Source of the DNA: a bacterium
GTDB taxonomy: Bacteria; Bacillota; Bacilli; Lactobacillales; Streptococcaceae
Length of the DNA stretch: 64,000 nt
Direction of reading: 5' to 3'
Assembly: GCA_905221385.1 (NCBI GenBank)
Contig: CAJNCV010000002.1
Location: 179,754 to 243,753 of the forward strand
This document shows, in pieces, positions 38,298 through 46,827 of this stretch (position 1 is its first letter; each line of letters opens with the position of its first letter). Below the pieces are notes generated by a model. It was not told the DNA's origin. It was given only the letters and a program-made list of their open reading frames with translations, and did no database searches. The translations under genes and the position numbers were made by a program.

Positions 38298-39302
38298 CTA
38301 CTCTCTTACTTTTACAACTTTCTTACCTCGAGTGTGTCCCGACTTCAGACTACGATATGCCTCTCTAACAGACTTTAGAGAAAAATCATAAACCTGGTCA
38401 ATATTCAGCCGAACCTTCCCATCTGAGACCATTTCCGCTAGAGTGTTCAAATCATCATATGTGGAATGTCTCGGACCTGTGAACTGCGCACCCCTTATCA
38501 TAACATAGGGTGAAGGTACCAGCGTTCCAATAGCCGTGGCCTTCAATCCCAAACTGAAAGCCAATTTAACATAATCACTTCCATAGCAATCCAAGAATTT
38601 TGTAATCGGCTTTGGACTTGCTGATAGAAGAGCATTCTGGATGTTCTCTTCGTAAGCTACTGGTATGGCACCTAAAGACTTCAGATATTCTGAATTTTTC
38701 TTACTTGCAATTCCGATAACTGTTGCACCCTTAGCAACTGCATACTGTACTGCGGTACTTCCAATACCTCCTGCTGCTGCTGAAATAACTACAACATCTT
38801 TAGAGTTTAACTCAATTTTTCTAAAAGCACCTCCCACTGTTAGAGAAGCCACCCCCATAGTAGCTGCGTGGTTCATATCAATCATATCTGGTTTCGATGC
38901 GATTTCCGATTCATTGACACAAATTTCTGTTGCCAAAGCTCCCCTCTTGGTGCCTAATCCAGGGTCACTGATCATTGTTCCAAAAACCTTATCGCCTACT
39001 GCAAACCGACTTACTCCTTCACCGATTTCTGTAATCACTCCAGCAAAATCCCGACCAACACCTCTTGGAAATAGAGATGATTTTGACTCAAGCCAACGAC
39101 TTGGCTTCTTTAGTTTCGTCATAAAAGATAGAAATCGGAGTGGCTTTGCCCCCTCAAAAGTCTTATAATCAATAGGATTTAAACCAACTGCATAAACTTC
39201 TACCCTAACTTGATTCGCTTCTAAAGCATCAGATTTAACGTTCACCAAATCTAGCACTTCTTCATCACCGAAACGACTATATTGTATTGCTTGAATAATC
39301 AT
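38298..39302 (-). CDS. Zinc-independent quinone oxidoreductase-like alcohol dehydrogenase (MDR family)
   Basis: A 334-aa NADPH:quinone-reductase-like protein. It has the MDR N-terminal fold (GLNPIDYKTFEGA, GVGRDFAGVITEIG), and a Rossmann motif VISAAAGGIGSTAVQYAVAKGATVIG. The Cys/His zinc ligands of true alcohol dehydrogenases are absent. I chose the ATG at 39302 (MIIQAIQYSRFG) with AAGGAG upstream; the in-frame extension would run into the operator. It may detoxify quinones or aldehydes, with the co-encoded TetR protein sensing them. Confidence 0.88.
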   Translation of the reverse strand: MIIQAIQYSRFGDEEVLDLVNVKSDALEANQVRVEVYAVGLNPIDYKTFEGAKPLRFLSFMTKLKKPSRWLESKSSLFPRGVGRDFAGVITEIGEGVSRFAVGDKVFGTMISDPGLGTKRGALATEICVNESEIASKPDMIDMNHAATMGVASLTVGGAFRKIELNSKDVVVISAAAGGIGSTAVQYAVAKGATVIGIASKKNSEYLKSLGAIPVAYEENIQNALLSASPKPITKFLDCYGSDYVKLAFSLGLKATAIGTLVPSPYVMIRGAQFTGPRHSTYDDLNTLAEMVSDGKVRLNIDQVYDFSLKSVREAYRSLKSGHTRGKKVVKVRE

Positions 39303-39328
39303 TTTATTACTCCTTTGCTCTTCACACA

Positions 39329-39344
39329 TTGAGTGAGTACTCAA
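39329..39344 (-). promoter_or_regulatory. Probable TetR operator
   Basis: The palindrome TTGAGT-GAGT-ACTCAA lies 11 nt downstream of the -10, over the expected start of transcription of the oxidoreductase-TetR operon. Confidence 0.65.
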
Positions 39345-39355
39345 TCACCTTTTTG

Positions 39356-39384
39356 ATTATACGCTTATCTTTCAAAGATGTCAA
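39356..39384 (-). promoter_or_regulatory. Consensus promoter of the oxidoreductase-TetR operon
   Basis: On the minus strand TTGACA (39384-39379), exactly 17 bp, TATAAT (39361-39356). A perfect promoter directly abutting a palindrome is the usual layout of a repressed gene. Confidence 0.8.
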
Positions 39385-39478
39385 CTATACTGTTTCCAAA
39401 ACTTCTAACTAAGTGAGCTGTTCATAATAAAAATAGATCTATTTTTATCATGCAAGATTATCAAACTATAACTCAAAG

Positions 39479-39512
39479 AAATCCGACTGCTTATCAAAGC
39501 AACCGGATTTTT
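39479..39512. terminator. Hairpin after the EXLDI gene
   Basis: AAATCCG...GCTT / AAGC...CCGGATTT stem with internal mismatches, followed by T on the plus strand and a mixed T-rich stretch on the minus strand. Confidence 0.6.
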
Positions 39513-39879
39513 ATATATCTAATTTTTCAAAAAATTTGCCTGCTAACTGTTTTTCTTTTAGCTTCTCCAGCAGCTCATTCTCCAGAAAAGGACTTAGTTC
39601 GTCAAAATCTTGGCAAACCTTAAAGACAGTTTCTCTGTCCAACTGGTCATAAGCTAGTTCGTAATAGTCCTTATGATGATTCCAGTTCTGGTCATAGTTG
39701 ACATCTGTCCGTTGATAGTAAACGATGTTTTGCTTCGGAGTCAGGTAAATCTTCTGTGTTAGAATGCTTTTCTGATCTTTGGACAGCTTGCTACGATTGA
39801 AAACCTTGACACCTTGAAAAATCTTGCGCTCATGGATACCTTGATTTGTAACTTTCAATTCAACTCTTTTATAGTCCAT
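39511..39879 (-). CDS. EXLDI-family protein
   Basis: A 122-aa soluble protein ending in FEKLDI, the Glu-x-Leu-Asp-Ile C-terminus that gives the EXLDI family its name. The middle has KIYLTPKQNIVYYQRTDVN, also typical. The family is known only by sequence in Gram-positive bacteria. The GGAGGTGAC stretch before the ATG is a good ribosome-binding site. It is a single gene next to a TetR operon and a decayed gene. Confidence 0.75.
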   Translation of the reverse strand: MDYKRVELKVTNQGIHERKIFQGVKVFNRSKLSKDQKSILTQKIYLTPKQNIVYYQRTDVNYDQNWNHHKDYYELAYDQLDRETVFKVCQDFDELSPFLENELLEKLKEKQLAGKFFEKLDI

Positions 39880-39941
39880 ATAGTCACCTCCAAAAATTAC
39901 TTACATTATATCAGATTCTGGCAGATTTTCAAGCAAAAGTG

Positions 39942-40160
39942 TCATTGCCAAAAGTCTTTCGTCGTCTCTAGAATTTCTGCTGTCGGTGTCACTGTCGCTT
40001 CTATGATGGCCTCGCCAGTCTGTTTCAAATATGCTTGTATCAGATAATAGCCTTAAGCATACCCCGCAACCTAAGGCATAGGTGACGGGTATCTGCACCT
40101 TGGAGCTCTGCAATATCACCCCCATACAGATAAGGAGCCATTCCTGTCAGCTGAAGCTGA
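39942..40160 (-). pseudogene. Broken C-terminal remnant of a gene, resembling a DUF2268 (YjaZ-like) protein
   Basis: Three short runs in three frames join into one protein-like C-terminus: TGMAPYLYGGDIAELQGADTRH, then VTYALGCGV, then GYYLIQAYLKQTGEAIIEA and further to DFWQ and a stop at 39942. At least two frameshifts are needed. The GY-x-x-x-x-AYLK pattern after a Tyr/Gly-rich segment resembles the end of DUF2268 putative zinc-dependent proteases, but the HExxH part is missing, so the family call is tentative. The remnant begins beside the potD terminator. Confidence 0.5.
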
Positions 40161-40170
40161 CTAGAAAAGT

Positions 40171-40212
40171 AAAAAACAATAGAATCGGATTTTAACCCAT
40201 TCTACTGTTTTT
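40171..40212 (-). terminator. potABCD operon terminator
   Basis: AAAACAATAGAATCGG / CCCATTCTACTGTTTT long stem downstream of potD, with T-run on the minus strand. Confidence 0.85.
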
Positions 40213-40228
40213 GCTTTATTCTATCTTT

Positions 40229-41299
40229 TTACTTCCGATACATTTTAAACTGGAGGAAGAGGTCGCTATATTTGCCTGTCCATTTATGGTCAAATTTCTC
40301 ATAAACTTCCAGGTGTTTCATGGTATCAGCGTCCGGATAGAAGGATTTGTCCTCACGAGTCTCCTCTGGGAGCATTTCCTTGGCTGGTAGGTTTGGTGTT
40401 GAGTAGCCCACATACTCCGCATTTTTCAGAGCATTTTCAGGTTTCAACATAAAGTTGATAAAGGCATAGGCGGCATCTTGGTTTTTCACGGTTTTGGGAA
40501 TGACCATATTGTCAAACCAAAGGTTGCTGGCCTCTGTCGGAACGACATACTTGAGATTAGGATTTTTCTCCAACATCTGGCTGGCTTCCCCAGAGAAGGT
40601 CACACCGATAGCAGCATTGTTCTGAATCATGTAACCCTTCATCTCGTCGGCCACAATGGCCTTGATATTTGGAGTCAGTTTGTAGAGCTTATCCACTGTC
40701 TCTTCCAACTGCTGAGGATTCTTAGAATTGAGACTGTAACCAAGTGAGTTAAGACCGAGTCCTAGCACCTCACGCGCCCCATCAAAGAGCATGATGGAAT
40801 CCTTGTATTCTGGTTTCCAGAGGTCATCCCAATGCTCGGGCGCCTCATCTATCATGGTTTCATTGTAGACAATTCCCAAGGTTCCCCAGAAATAAGGAAT
40901 GGAGAATTTATTTCCCGGATCAAAAGACTGGTTGAGGAACTCAGGTCCGATATTTTCAATCCCTTCAATTTTTGAATAATCGAGTGGTACCAAGAGGTCT
41001 TCGTCCTTCATCTTGTTGATCATGTACTCACTAGGAATGGCAATATCATAGGTCGTTCCACCCTGCTTGATCTTGGTATACATGGCTTCGTTAGAATCAA
41101 AGGTCTCATACTGAACTTGGATTCCTGTTTCTTCTGTAAATTGCTCCAATAGTTCTGGATCGATGTAGTCACCCCAGTTGTAAATAACCAATTTTTGACT
41201 ATCTCGGCTATTGATTTTACTATCTATATGAGTCGCAATCCCCCACAAGACAAGGATAATCGCTACAATTCCTGCTAAAAATGAATAGAGTTTTTTCAT
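40229..41299 (-). CDS. potD: Spermidine/putrescine-binding protein PotD
   Basis: The extracytoplasmic receptor of the polyamine importer, 356 aa. It has a hydrophobic N-terminal segment (about residues 5-26) but no cysteine, so it is not a lipoprotein and is either signal-anchored or cleaved elsewhere. The periplasmic-binding fold starts KLVIYNWGDYIDPELL, and acidic and aromatic residues typical of PotD follow (FDSNEAMYTKIKQGG, YFWGTLGIVYNE, NLWFDNMVIPK). It overlaps the potC end by 4 nt. In pneumococcus PotD is a protective antigen. Confidence 0.95.
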   Translation of the reverse strand: MKKLYSFLAGIVAIILVLWGIATHIDSKINSRDSQKLVIYNWGDYIDPELLEQFTEETGIQVQYETFDSNEAMYTKIKQGGTTYDIAIPSEYMINKMKDEDLLVPLDYSKIEGIENIGPEFLNQSFDPGNKFSIPYFWGTLGIVYNETMIDEAPEHWDDLWKPEYKDSIMLFDGAREVLGLGLNSLGYSLNSKNPQQLEETVDKLYKLTPNIKAIVADEMKGYMIQNNAAIGVTFSGEASQMLEKNPNLKYVVPTEASNLWFDNMVIPKTVKNQDAAYAFINFMLKPENALKNAEYVGYSTPNLPAKEMLPEETREDKSFYPDADTMKHLEVYEKFDHKWTGKYSDLFLQFKMYRK

Positions 41300-42069
41300 G
41301 CTTGCTCCTCCTTCTCACGTGAGATAAAGTAATAGCCTACAACTAGGATAATACTAAAGAGAAAGACAAGGGCAGAGAGAGCATTGATTTCTAGAGAAAT
41401 CCCCTTACGAGCACGAGAGTAAATCTCGACTGACAGGGTTGAAAATCCATTTCCCGTCACAAAGAAGGTTACGGCAAAGTCATCCAGCGAATAGGTAAAG
41501 GCCATGAAATAACCTGCAATGATAGACGGAGTCAGGTAAGGAAGCATGATTTCCTTAAACATCTGAAACTGGCTGGCACCAAGGTCATAAGCCGCGTGAA
41601 TCATGTCATCATTCATCTCCTTGAGACGAGGCAAGACCATCAAGACCACGATAGGGATGGAAAAGGCCACATGACTAGATAGAACCGTCAAAAAGCCAAG
41701 TGAAAACTTAAGCTGGGTAAAGAGAATCAAGAAGCTAGCACCAATCATAACGTCAGGCGCAACCATGAGGATATTATTGAGTGAAAGAAAGGCTTCTTGG
41801 TATTTCTTACGAGACTGGTAGATGTAAATAGCACCGAAAGTCCCGATAATGGTCGCAATCAAGGCTGACAGAAAGGCCAAGAAAAAGGTCTGGGTGAGGA
41901 TCAACATGAGGCGACCATCACCAAACATGGTTTTAAAATGGCTCAAGCTAAAACCAGTAAAGCTATTCATATCATCCCCTGCATTAAAGGCATAGCCAAT
42001 CAAGTAAAAAATCGGCAAATAAAGGATGATAAAGACAAAGGCTAGGTAGAAATTGGCAAATTTTTTCAT
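41296..42069 (-). CDS. potC: Spermidine/putrescine ABC transporter permease PotC
   Basis: One of two channel subunits, 257 aa with six membrane helices. The cytoplasmic EAA loop is AAYDLGASQFQMFKEIMLPYL. I chose the ATG at 42069 (MKKFANFYL), which overlaps the potB stop as ATGA; an in-frame Met 9 codons earlier lies inside potB. It overlaps potD by 4 nt, so potBCD are translationally coupled. Confidence 0.95.
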   Translation of the reverse strand: MKKFANFYLAFVFIILYLPIFYLIGYAFNAGDDMNSFTGFSLSHFKTMFGDGRLMLILTQTFFLAFLSALIATIIGTFGAIYIYQSRKKYQEAFLSLNNILMVAPDVMIGASFLILFTQLKFSLGFLTVLSSHVAFSIPIVVLMVLPRLKEMNDDMIHAAYDLGASQFQMFKEIMLPYLTPSIIAGYFMAFTYSLDDFAVTFFVTGNGFSTLSVEIYSRARKGISLEINALSALVFLFSIILVVGYYFISREKEEQA

Positions 42070-42872
42070 CGTTCTCTCCTTTCCTTGGTCACCCACATGG
42101 TGATGAACATGGTCAGGATGAGGATCACACCGATGGTTGAACCCATACCGTAATTATCATTGGTCAGGAAGTTCTGCTCAATAGCCGTTCCCAGCGTGAT
42201 AACGCGGTTCCCCCCGATCAAACGTGTCAGCATGAAGAGACTCAAACTCGGGATAAAGACAGACTGAACCCCACTTCTCACTCCATTCATAGACAGAGGG
42301 AAAATAACATGGCGGAAAGTTTCCCACTTGGTCGCACCGAGGTCATAGCTGGCATTGATGAGATTGTTATCCATATCATCCAAGACATTGAAAATGGGCA
42401 AAATCATAAAGGGAAGCTCGATGTAACTTGCGACAAAAATAAAGGAGAAATCGGTAAAGAGCAACTGCTGCGAACCGATTCCAATAAATTCTAGGAATTG
42501 ATTAATAGAGCCATTTTGACCAAAAATTCCGATAAAGGCATAGGCCTTGAGGAGCAAATTGATCCAGGTTGGCAGAATAATCAGCATGAGCCAGAGTTGA
42601 CGGTGCTTGAGACGGGTCAAAAAGAGGGCTGTTGGATAGCTGATAAGAAGCGTCACCATGGTCACAATCCCCGCATAGAGCACAGAGTTGAAGCTCATTT
42701 TGAGATAGGTCAAGTTTTGTGACGCAAAGTAGGATTTATAATTTTCTAAACTAAACTGGCCTTCGATGTTGAAAAAGGATTGTCCAAAAATCAAGACCAA
42801 GGGTGCGAGGACAAAGAGGGCGATCCAAAGCAAGTAGGGCACTACAAAGAGTTTAGAGGTTGTTTTCTTCAT
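42066..42872 (-). CDS. potB: Spermidine/putrescine ABC transporter permease PotB
   Basis: The other channel subunit, 268 aa, six membrane helices, with EAA loop [21 protein letters not shown]. The ATG at 42872 (MKKTTSKLF) has GAGGAGG upstream, located within the end of potA, with which it overlaps by 20 nt. Length and motifs are typical. Confidence 0.95.
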   Translation of the reverse strand: MKKTTSKLFVVPYLLWIALFVLAPLVLIFGQSFFNIEGQFSLENYKSYFASQNLTYLKMSFNSVLYAGIVTMVTLLISYPTALFLTRLKHRQLWLMLIILPTWINLLLKAYAFIGIFGQNGSINQFLEFIGIGSQQLLFTDFSFIFVASYIELPFMILPIFNVLDDMDNNLINASYDLGATKWETFRHVIFPLSMNGVRSGVQSVFIPSLSLFMLTRLIGGNRVITLGTAIEQNFLTNDNYGMGSTIGVILILTMFITMWVTKERRER

Positions 42873-44010
42873 CTCTTTCCTCCTCAATCGCGTTAATCAG
42901 ACCTGCTTCTTGCTCTTCGATTTCTACGTATTCTTCAATACGAGCATCGAACTCTTCTTCGGTTTCGTTGAGACGCATGATGTGGATATCTTCTGGTTCA
43001 AAGTCCAGACCGATTTCCTCACCCACAATGGCCTTACGAGTCGAGTGGATCATCCATTCATTTCCGAGCTCGTCATAGGCGATAATCTCGTAGTGAACCC
43101 CACGGAAAAGCTGGGTATCAACTTTAACTTGGAGCTTGCCTTCTTCAGGAAGGGTAATGCGCAAGTCCTCTGGACGAATGACAATCTCGACAGGCTCATT
43201 TGGCTTCATCCCACCATCGACCGCTTCAAAGCGTTTGCCGTTAAACTCGACCAAGTAGTCCTCAATCATGGTTCCTGGCAAGATGTTGGACTCACCGATA
43301 AAAGTGGCAACAAAGTGGTTGATTGGCTCATCGTAGATGTCCACAGGCGTTCCTGACTGGACAATCTCGCCATCGTTCATAACGAAAATCCAGTCACTCA
43401 TAGCCAAGGCTTCCTCCTGATCGTGAGTGACAAAGACAAAGGTAATCCCCAATCGTTGTTGTAATTCACGCAGTTCATACTGCATGTCTGTTCGCAATTT
43501 CAAGTCCAGCGCTGACAAGGGCTCATCCAACAAGACCACACGGGGCTGGTTGATAATGGCACGGGCAATGGCCACACGCTGACGTTGTCCTCCAGAAAGT
43601 TTGCGGATGGAACGTTTTTCATAACCTTCCAACTGAACCATCTTGAGAACTTCTGCTACGCGTTGTTCGATTTCTTTCTTGTCGATTTTACGCAAGCGGA
43701 GTGGAAAGGCAACATTTTCAAACACATTCATATGTGGAAACAAGGCATAGGATTGGAAGACCGTATGAACATCTCGTTTATTGGTTGGGATATCATTGAT
43801 CCGCACCCCATCCAGCAAAATATCCCCTGTCGTCGCATCCAGTAAACCTGCAATGATGTTTAGAATGGTTGATTTTCCTGAACCAGATGCACCCAAAAGA
43901 GTGTAAAATTTCCCTTCTTCCAACTCAAAGTTAATGTCTTTGAGAACCTTGGTGTTGCTGTCTTCAAAAACTTTAGAGACGTTTTTGAATTCAATAATTG
44001 GTTTTTTCAA
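42853..44010 (-). CDS. potA: Spermidine/putrescine ABC transporter ATP-binding protein PotA
   Basis: A 385-aa ATPase with Walker [10 protein letters not shown] (about residues 36-44), signature [14 protein letters not shown], Walker [13 protein letters not shown], and a C-terminal TOBE-like regulatory domain. The last 40 residues are highly acidic ([10 protein letters not shown] and similar), an extension also present in pneumococcal PotA. It is the first pot gene and lies 160 nt after murB; that gap is structured and may regulate it. Confidence 0.95.
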   Translation of the reverse strand: MKKPIIEFKNVSKVFEDSNTKVLKDINFELEEGKFYTLLGASGSGKSTILNIIAGLLDATTGDILLDGVRINDIPTNKRDVHTVFQSYALFPHMNVFENVAFPLRLRKIDKKEIEQRVAEVLKMVQLEGYEKRSIRKLSGGQRQRVAIARAIINQPRVVLLDEPLSALDLKLRTDMQYELRELQQRLGITFVFVTHDQEEALAMSDWIFVMNDGEIVQSGTPVDIYDEPINHFVATFIGESNILPGTMIEDYLVEFNGKRFEAVDGGMKPNEPVEIVIRPEDLRITLPEEGKLQVKVDTQLFRGVHYEIIAYDELGNEWMIHSTRKAIVGEEIGLDFEPEDIHIMRLNETEEEFDARIEEYVEIEEQEAGLINAIEEERDEENNL

Positions 44011-44040
44011 TTGTCATAAATTCCTTCTTTTTCATAAATT

Positions 44041-44149
44041 AACAGATCAGGGCTCTGTCAGGCCGCTACTACCTCGTGTAGGAGATTAAACTGCCTACAT
44101 ACATCTTCACTAACGATAGGCTTTCACCCCCTTTACAATGGTTATAGCA
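44041..44149 (-). promoter_or_regulatory. Structured potA leader with a predicted internal promoter
   Basis: On the minus strand TGC-TATAAC (44149-44141) suggests a promoter inside the murB-potA gap. The predicted leader of about 120 nt can pair as GTAGG/CCTAC (around 44077-44097), CTAC/GTAG and CAGA/TCTG. No recognised riboswitch motif is seen. Whether it responds to polyamines is unknown. Confidence 0.35.
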
Positions 44150-44169
44150 GCAATTTTTCAACCCCAACC

Positions 44170-45075
44170 TTATTCCTTCTCGCCCAAGATTCGGACTTCT
44201 CTTTCAAGAGTGACACCTGAGTGCTCCTTGACTTTTTCGATAACAGATTGAATCAAGTCTTCATAGTCTTTGGCTGTTCCGTCAGCAACATTAATCATGA
44301 AACCTGCGTGTTTCTCAGATACTTCCACACCACCCATACGATAGCCTTTCAAGCCAGCCTCTGAAATCAACTGACCTGCAAAATGCCCTACTGGACGCTT
44401 AAAGACTGAGCCACAAGATGGGTACTCTAGAGGTTGTTTGAGTTCACGAAGGTGAGTTAAGCGATCCATCTCTTGTTTGATAACCTGATGGGTTCCTGGA
44501 GCTAGGGCAAATTTAGCTGACAAGACAACTGCACCAGACTCCTGAATGGCTGAATGGCGGTAACCAAAAGCCAAGTCCTTGGCAGACAAGGTCTCGATTT
44601 CCCCTTCCTTGGTCAAAATTTGACAAGACTGCAAGATGTGAGCAATCTCTCCTCCGTAGGCACCCGCATTCATAAAGACAGCGCCTCCGATACTCCCTGG
44701 AATCCCGCAAGCAAACTCAAAACCAGTCAAACTATGACGGAGGGCAATACGTGTCGTTTCAATCAAGTTAGCTCCGGCTTCTGCTTCGATGGTATAGCCA
44801 TCAACCGAAACGTTATTAAGCTTATCACACAAGATGACAAAACCACGAATTCCACCTTCACGAACGATGATATTGCTGGCATTTCCTAGCACCATCCAAG
44901 GAATATTCTCTTGATTGGCAAATTGAACGACACGCGCCATCTCATAGCGATTGCGTGGCAAAACTAGATAATCCGCTCGACCTCCTACCTTGGTATAGGT
45001 ATAGGTCTTCAGAGGTTCCTTAAAACGAATATCGATTCCTTCTAATTGTTCTTGTATTTTAGTTACTAATGTCAT
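44170..45075 (-). CDS. murB: UDP-N-acetylenolpyruvoylglucosamine reductase
   Basis: An FAD enzyme that reduces UDP-GlcNAc-enolpyruvate to UDP-MurNAc in peptidoglycan synthesis. The 301-aa protein has [12 protein letters not shown], the FAD site [13 protein letters not shown], and the catalytic serine in [11 protein letters not shown] near residue 226. I chose the ATG at 45075 (MTLVTKIQ), which has AAAGG 9 nt upstream; the ATG at 45084 overlaps that site. Linkage murB-potABCD is also found in pneumococcus. An extended -10 (TGG-TATAAT, 45112-45104) lies upstream. Confidence 0.95.
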   Translation of the reverse strand: MTLVTKIQEQLEGIDIRFKEPLKTYTYTKVGGRADYLVLPRNRYEMARVVQFANQENIPWMVLGNASNIIVREGGIRGFVILCDKLNNVSVDGYTIEAEAGANLIETTRIALRHSLTGFEFACGIPGSIGGAVFMNAGAYGGEIAHILQSCQILTKEGEIETLSAKDLAFGYRHSAIQESGAVVLSAKFALAPGTHQVIKQEMDRLTHLRELKQPLEYPSCGSVFKRPVGHFAGQLISEAGLKGYRMGGVEVSEKHAGFMINVADGTAKDYEDLIQSVIEKVKEHSGVTLEREVRILGEKE

Positions 45076-45165
45076 ATCTCTCATCCTTTTGTAAAGTCAT
45101 TTCATTATACCATTTTTAAAAGCTTTTGACGAACCGAAAAATGGAAGTGTCAAAGCATCGCATAA

Positions 45166-45187
45166 AAAAAGAGGTAAACCTCTTTTT
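45166..45187. terminator. Terminator after the YhfC-like gene
   Basis: AAAAAGAGG-TAAA-CCTCTTTTT perfect stem overlapping the end of the YhfC-like gene and lying before the murB promoter. Confidence 0.88.
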
Positions 45188-45941
45188 ATGATGATTTTTT
45201 CCAAAATGTAGATTTTGTTAGCCAAACAAAGGCCAGTACTTCTACAAGAAGAATGCCCTCCACTACAAGTGGATTTGCAATCCATCCCACCTGAGATAAG
45301 GCTGGAGCCAAGTCAAACAAGGCATGCAAACCATAGGCAGCAACGAGGTAGATCCATTTCTTTTGGCTAACACTTTGATAGACCCAGATAGAGAGACCAA
45401 TTTGCAGAACCAGAGCAAGCACACGCTCAACTCCTAGTAAATAAACCTGCCATACAGAAAGAGACTGAACCGTTTCGAGTGTAGACTTTGGAAGGAGATT
45501 GGCTACATCAGTATTTGAAGACTGGATGAGTGAAAAGAGAATCAACAAACTGATCAAGCTTCCCATTCCGAGATAGAGCATTTCCAAGCCCCCATGTCCC
45601 AAACCATAGGCCAAAGCATCTCGATCTTCTAGCTTTCTCTTTTTCTCCAACCATTTAAAAAAGACAAGACGAGCTGTTTCCTCAAAGAAGGCCGCCATGG
45701 CGATTCCATAAAGCACATATAAGAAAGGCTGCTCCTGCATAAGCGGAATGGTTCCATCTTTTTGCGGATGAAGTATCAGAAGGTGAACCATCTTCTCTAA
45801 CACTTGAGAAGAAACAAAAAATGCGATTGCCCCCAAGCCAATCACTGCAAGAGAGATTTTAAACCGTTTTTTGGCATACCAAGTTCCACTTACTAGAATG
45901 AGAACCAAAGCGATCATGGTGAGGATAATATGTACTGTCAT
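45186..45941 (-). CDS. YhfC-family intramembrane metalloprotease-like protein
   Basis: A 251-aa membrane protein with about seven helices. It carries CPBP-like metal-binding motifs: FFEETARLVFF (EExxR), YGLGHGGLEML and GLHALFDLAP. YhfC relatives are grouped with the CPBP/Abi clan; substrates are unknown. It starts 10 nt after the acetolactate decarboxylase gene, so the two are co-transcribed. It is the second CPBP-clan protein in this window, distinct in sequence from the one at 881-1615. Confidence 0.82.
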   Translation of the reverse strand: MTVHIILTMIALVLILVSGTWYAKKRFKISLAVIGLGAIAFFVSSQVLEKMVHLLILHPQKDGTIPLMQEQPFLYVLYGIAMAAFFEETARLVFFKWLEKKRKLEDRDALAYGLGHGGLEMLYLGMGSLISLLILFSLIQSSNTDVANLLPKSTLETVQSLSVWQVYLLGVERVLALVLQIGLSIWVYQSVSQKKWIYLVAAYGLHALFDLAPALSQVGWIANPLVVEGILLVEVLAFVWLTKSTFWKKSS

Positions 45942-45950
45942 TTTTTTCTC

Positions 45951-46682
45951 CTATTCTGACTTATCAATATCTTTCTTCATCTCGTCAACGTTAAATTTGG
46001 CAAATAAATACTGGCGATCTTGGACTGGAAAACGTTGGTCCAACTGGTCGACTGCCCCAACCTCGATTATTCCTTCTTTGATAACAAAGTCCATCACATG
46101 CCCGCCAAAGGTCAAATCATCTGAGATAAAATGCAGATGGTAGCCTGCAACACTCACCCCATGAAAAATCTCCGGTGTCCAAAATCCAACAATGGTTCCC
46201 GATACATTTTCACGGCTATATTCAGGTTGGTGTGTCGCCACATCAGCAAACTTGGTATCAGGTGTGGATTTAGGAATCATCCGCACATGCATTTGTGAAA
46301 ATTCGCCATGAATCTTGATAGAGCGAAAAAGATTTTCCCCATCATAGTAGGACTCAATCCGTTTTTCCAATTCCTTGTCAGTCATCTCAAAGCGCTGGCG
46401 GAAAATCACTTCTGCCTGATGGGGGACCACTGCTGCATATGGGATAAGGGCATCAGGAGCGACTTCTACAATTTCAGGTTGCTCCCCTGAGCCTTTGGCT
46501 TGATAAGCCTTGCCATCAAGGACAATCAACTCCCCATCAATCGAATCCAATGTTCCCAATCCAAGGTCGCCATGCTCCAGCAATTCTCCTACTGTCATGG
46601 TTCCACCGTAGAGACCTGCCATTAGGGCACCTAGAGTATTGTATTGAAATAATTTTACCGGTTCCTGCACTTTTCTATCCAT
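45951..46682 (-). CDS. budA: Alpha-acetolactate decarboxylase
   Basis: Converts 2-acetolactate to acetoin, diverting pyruvate carbon from acids to a neutral product. The 243-aa enzyme (also called AlsD) has zinc ligands in GYHLHFISDDLTFGGH, the family hallmark, and TLGALMAGLYGGTMTVGEL at the start. No acetolactate synthase gene is adjacent. It is divergent from a MocR regulator, which may control it. GAAAGAGA lies before the ATG. Confidence 0.95.
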   Translation of the reverse strand: MDRKVQEPVKLFQYNTLGALMAGLYGGTMTVGELLEHGDLGLGTLDSIDGELIVLDGKAYQAKGSGEQPEIVEVAPDALIPYAAVVPHQAEVIFRQRFEMTDKELEKRIESYYDGENLFRSIKIHGEFSQMHVRMIPKSTPDTKFADVATHQPEYSRENVSGTIVGFWTPEIFHGVSVAGYHLHFISDDLTFGGHVMDFVIKEGIIEVGAVDQLDQRFPVQDRQYLFAKFNVDEMKKDIDKSE

Positions 46683-46724
46683 TCTCTTTCTTATCTTCTT
46701 TTCAATAAATCATCATACTTTCTA

Positions 46725-46753
46725 AGTATACCATATTTGTTCCTAGTTGTGAA
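46725..46753 (-). promoter_or_regulatory. budA promoter
   Basis: On the minus strand TTCACA, a 17-bp spacer and TGG-TATACT (-10 at 46730-46725). Confidence 0.65.
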
Positions 46754-46773
46754 AGGGAGAAATGCTTTTCCCA

Positions 46774-46802
46774 TTGCCAAGTAGGCAAAAAAAAGGTACA
46801 AT
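46774..46802 (+). promoter_or_regulatory. Promoter of the MocR gene with an overlapping palindrome
   Basis: TTGCCA (46774-46779), a 17-bp spacer and TACAAT (46797-46802). The palindrome TTGCC-AAGTA-GGCAA (46774-46788) covers the -35 and is a candidate operator. Confidence 0.6.
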
Positions 46803-46827
46803 GTAACAAAATCAAAGGAGGTCTGGA

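Noticed and set aside
39901..40125. A 74-codon minus-strand frame before potD as a gene
   Set aside because: It reads only one of the three frames of a decayed gene, and its Arg/Asp/Ser-rich end is an out-of-frame reading of the true C-terminus.
44110..44127. A tiny leader peptide (GTG start, five codons) before potA
   Set aside because: The G-rich ribosome-binding stretch runs straight into the GTG with no spacing, so initiation is unlikely.
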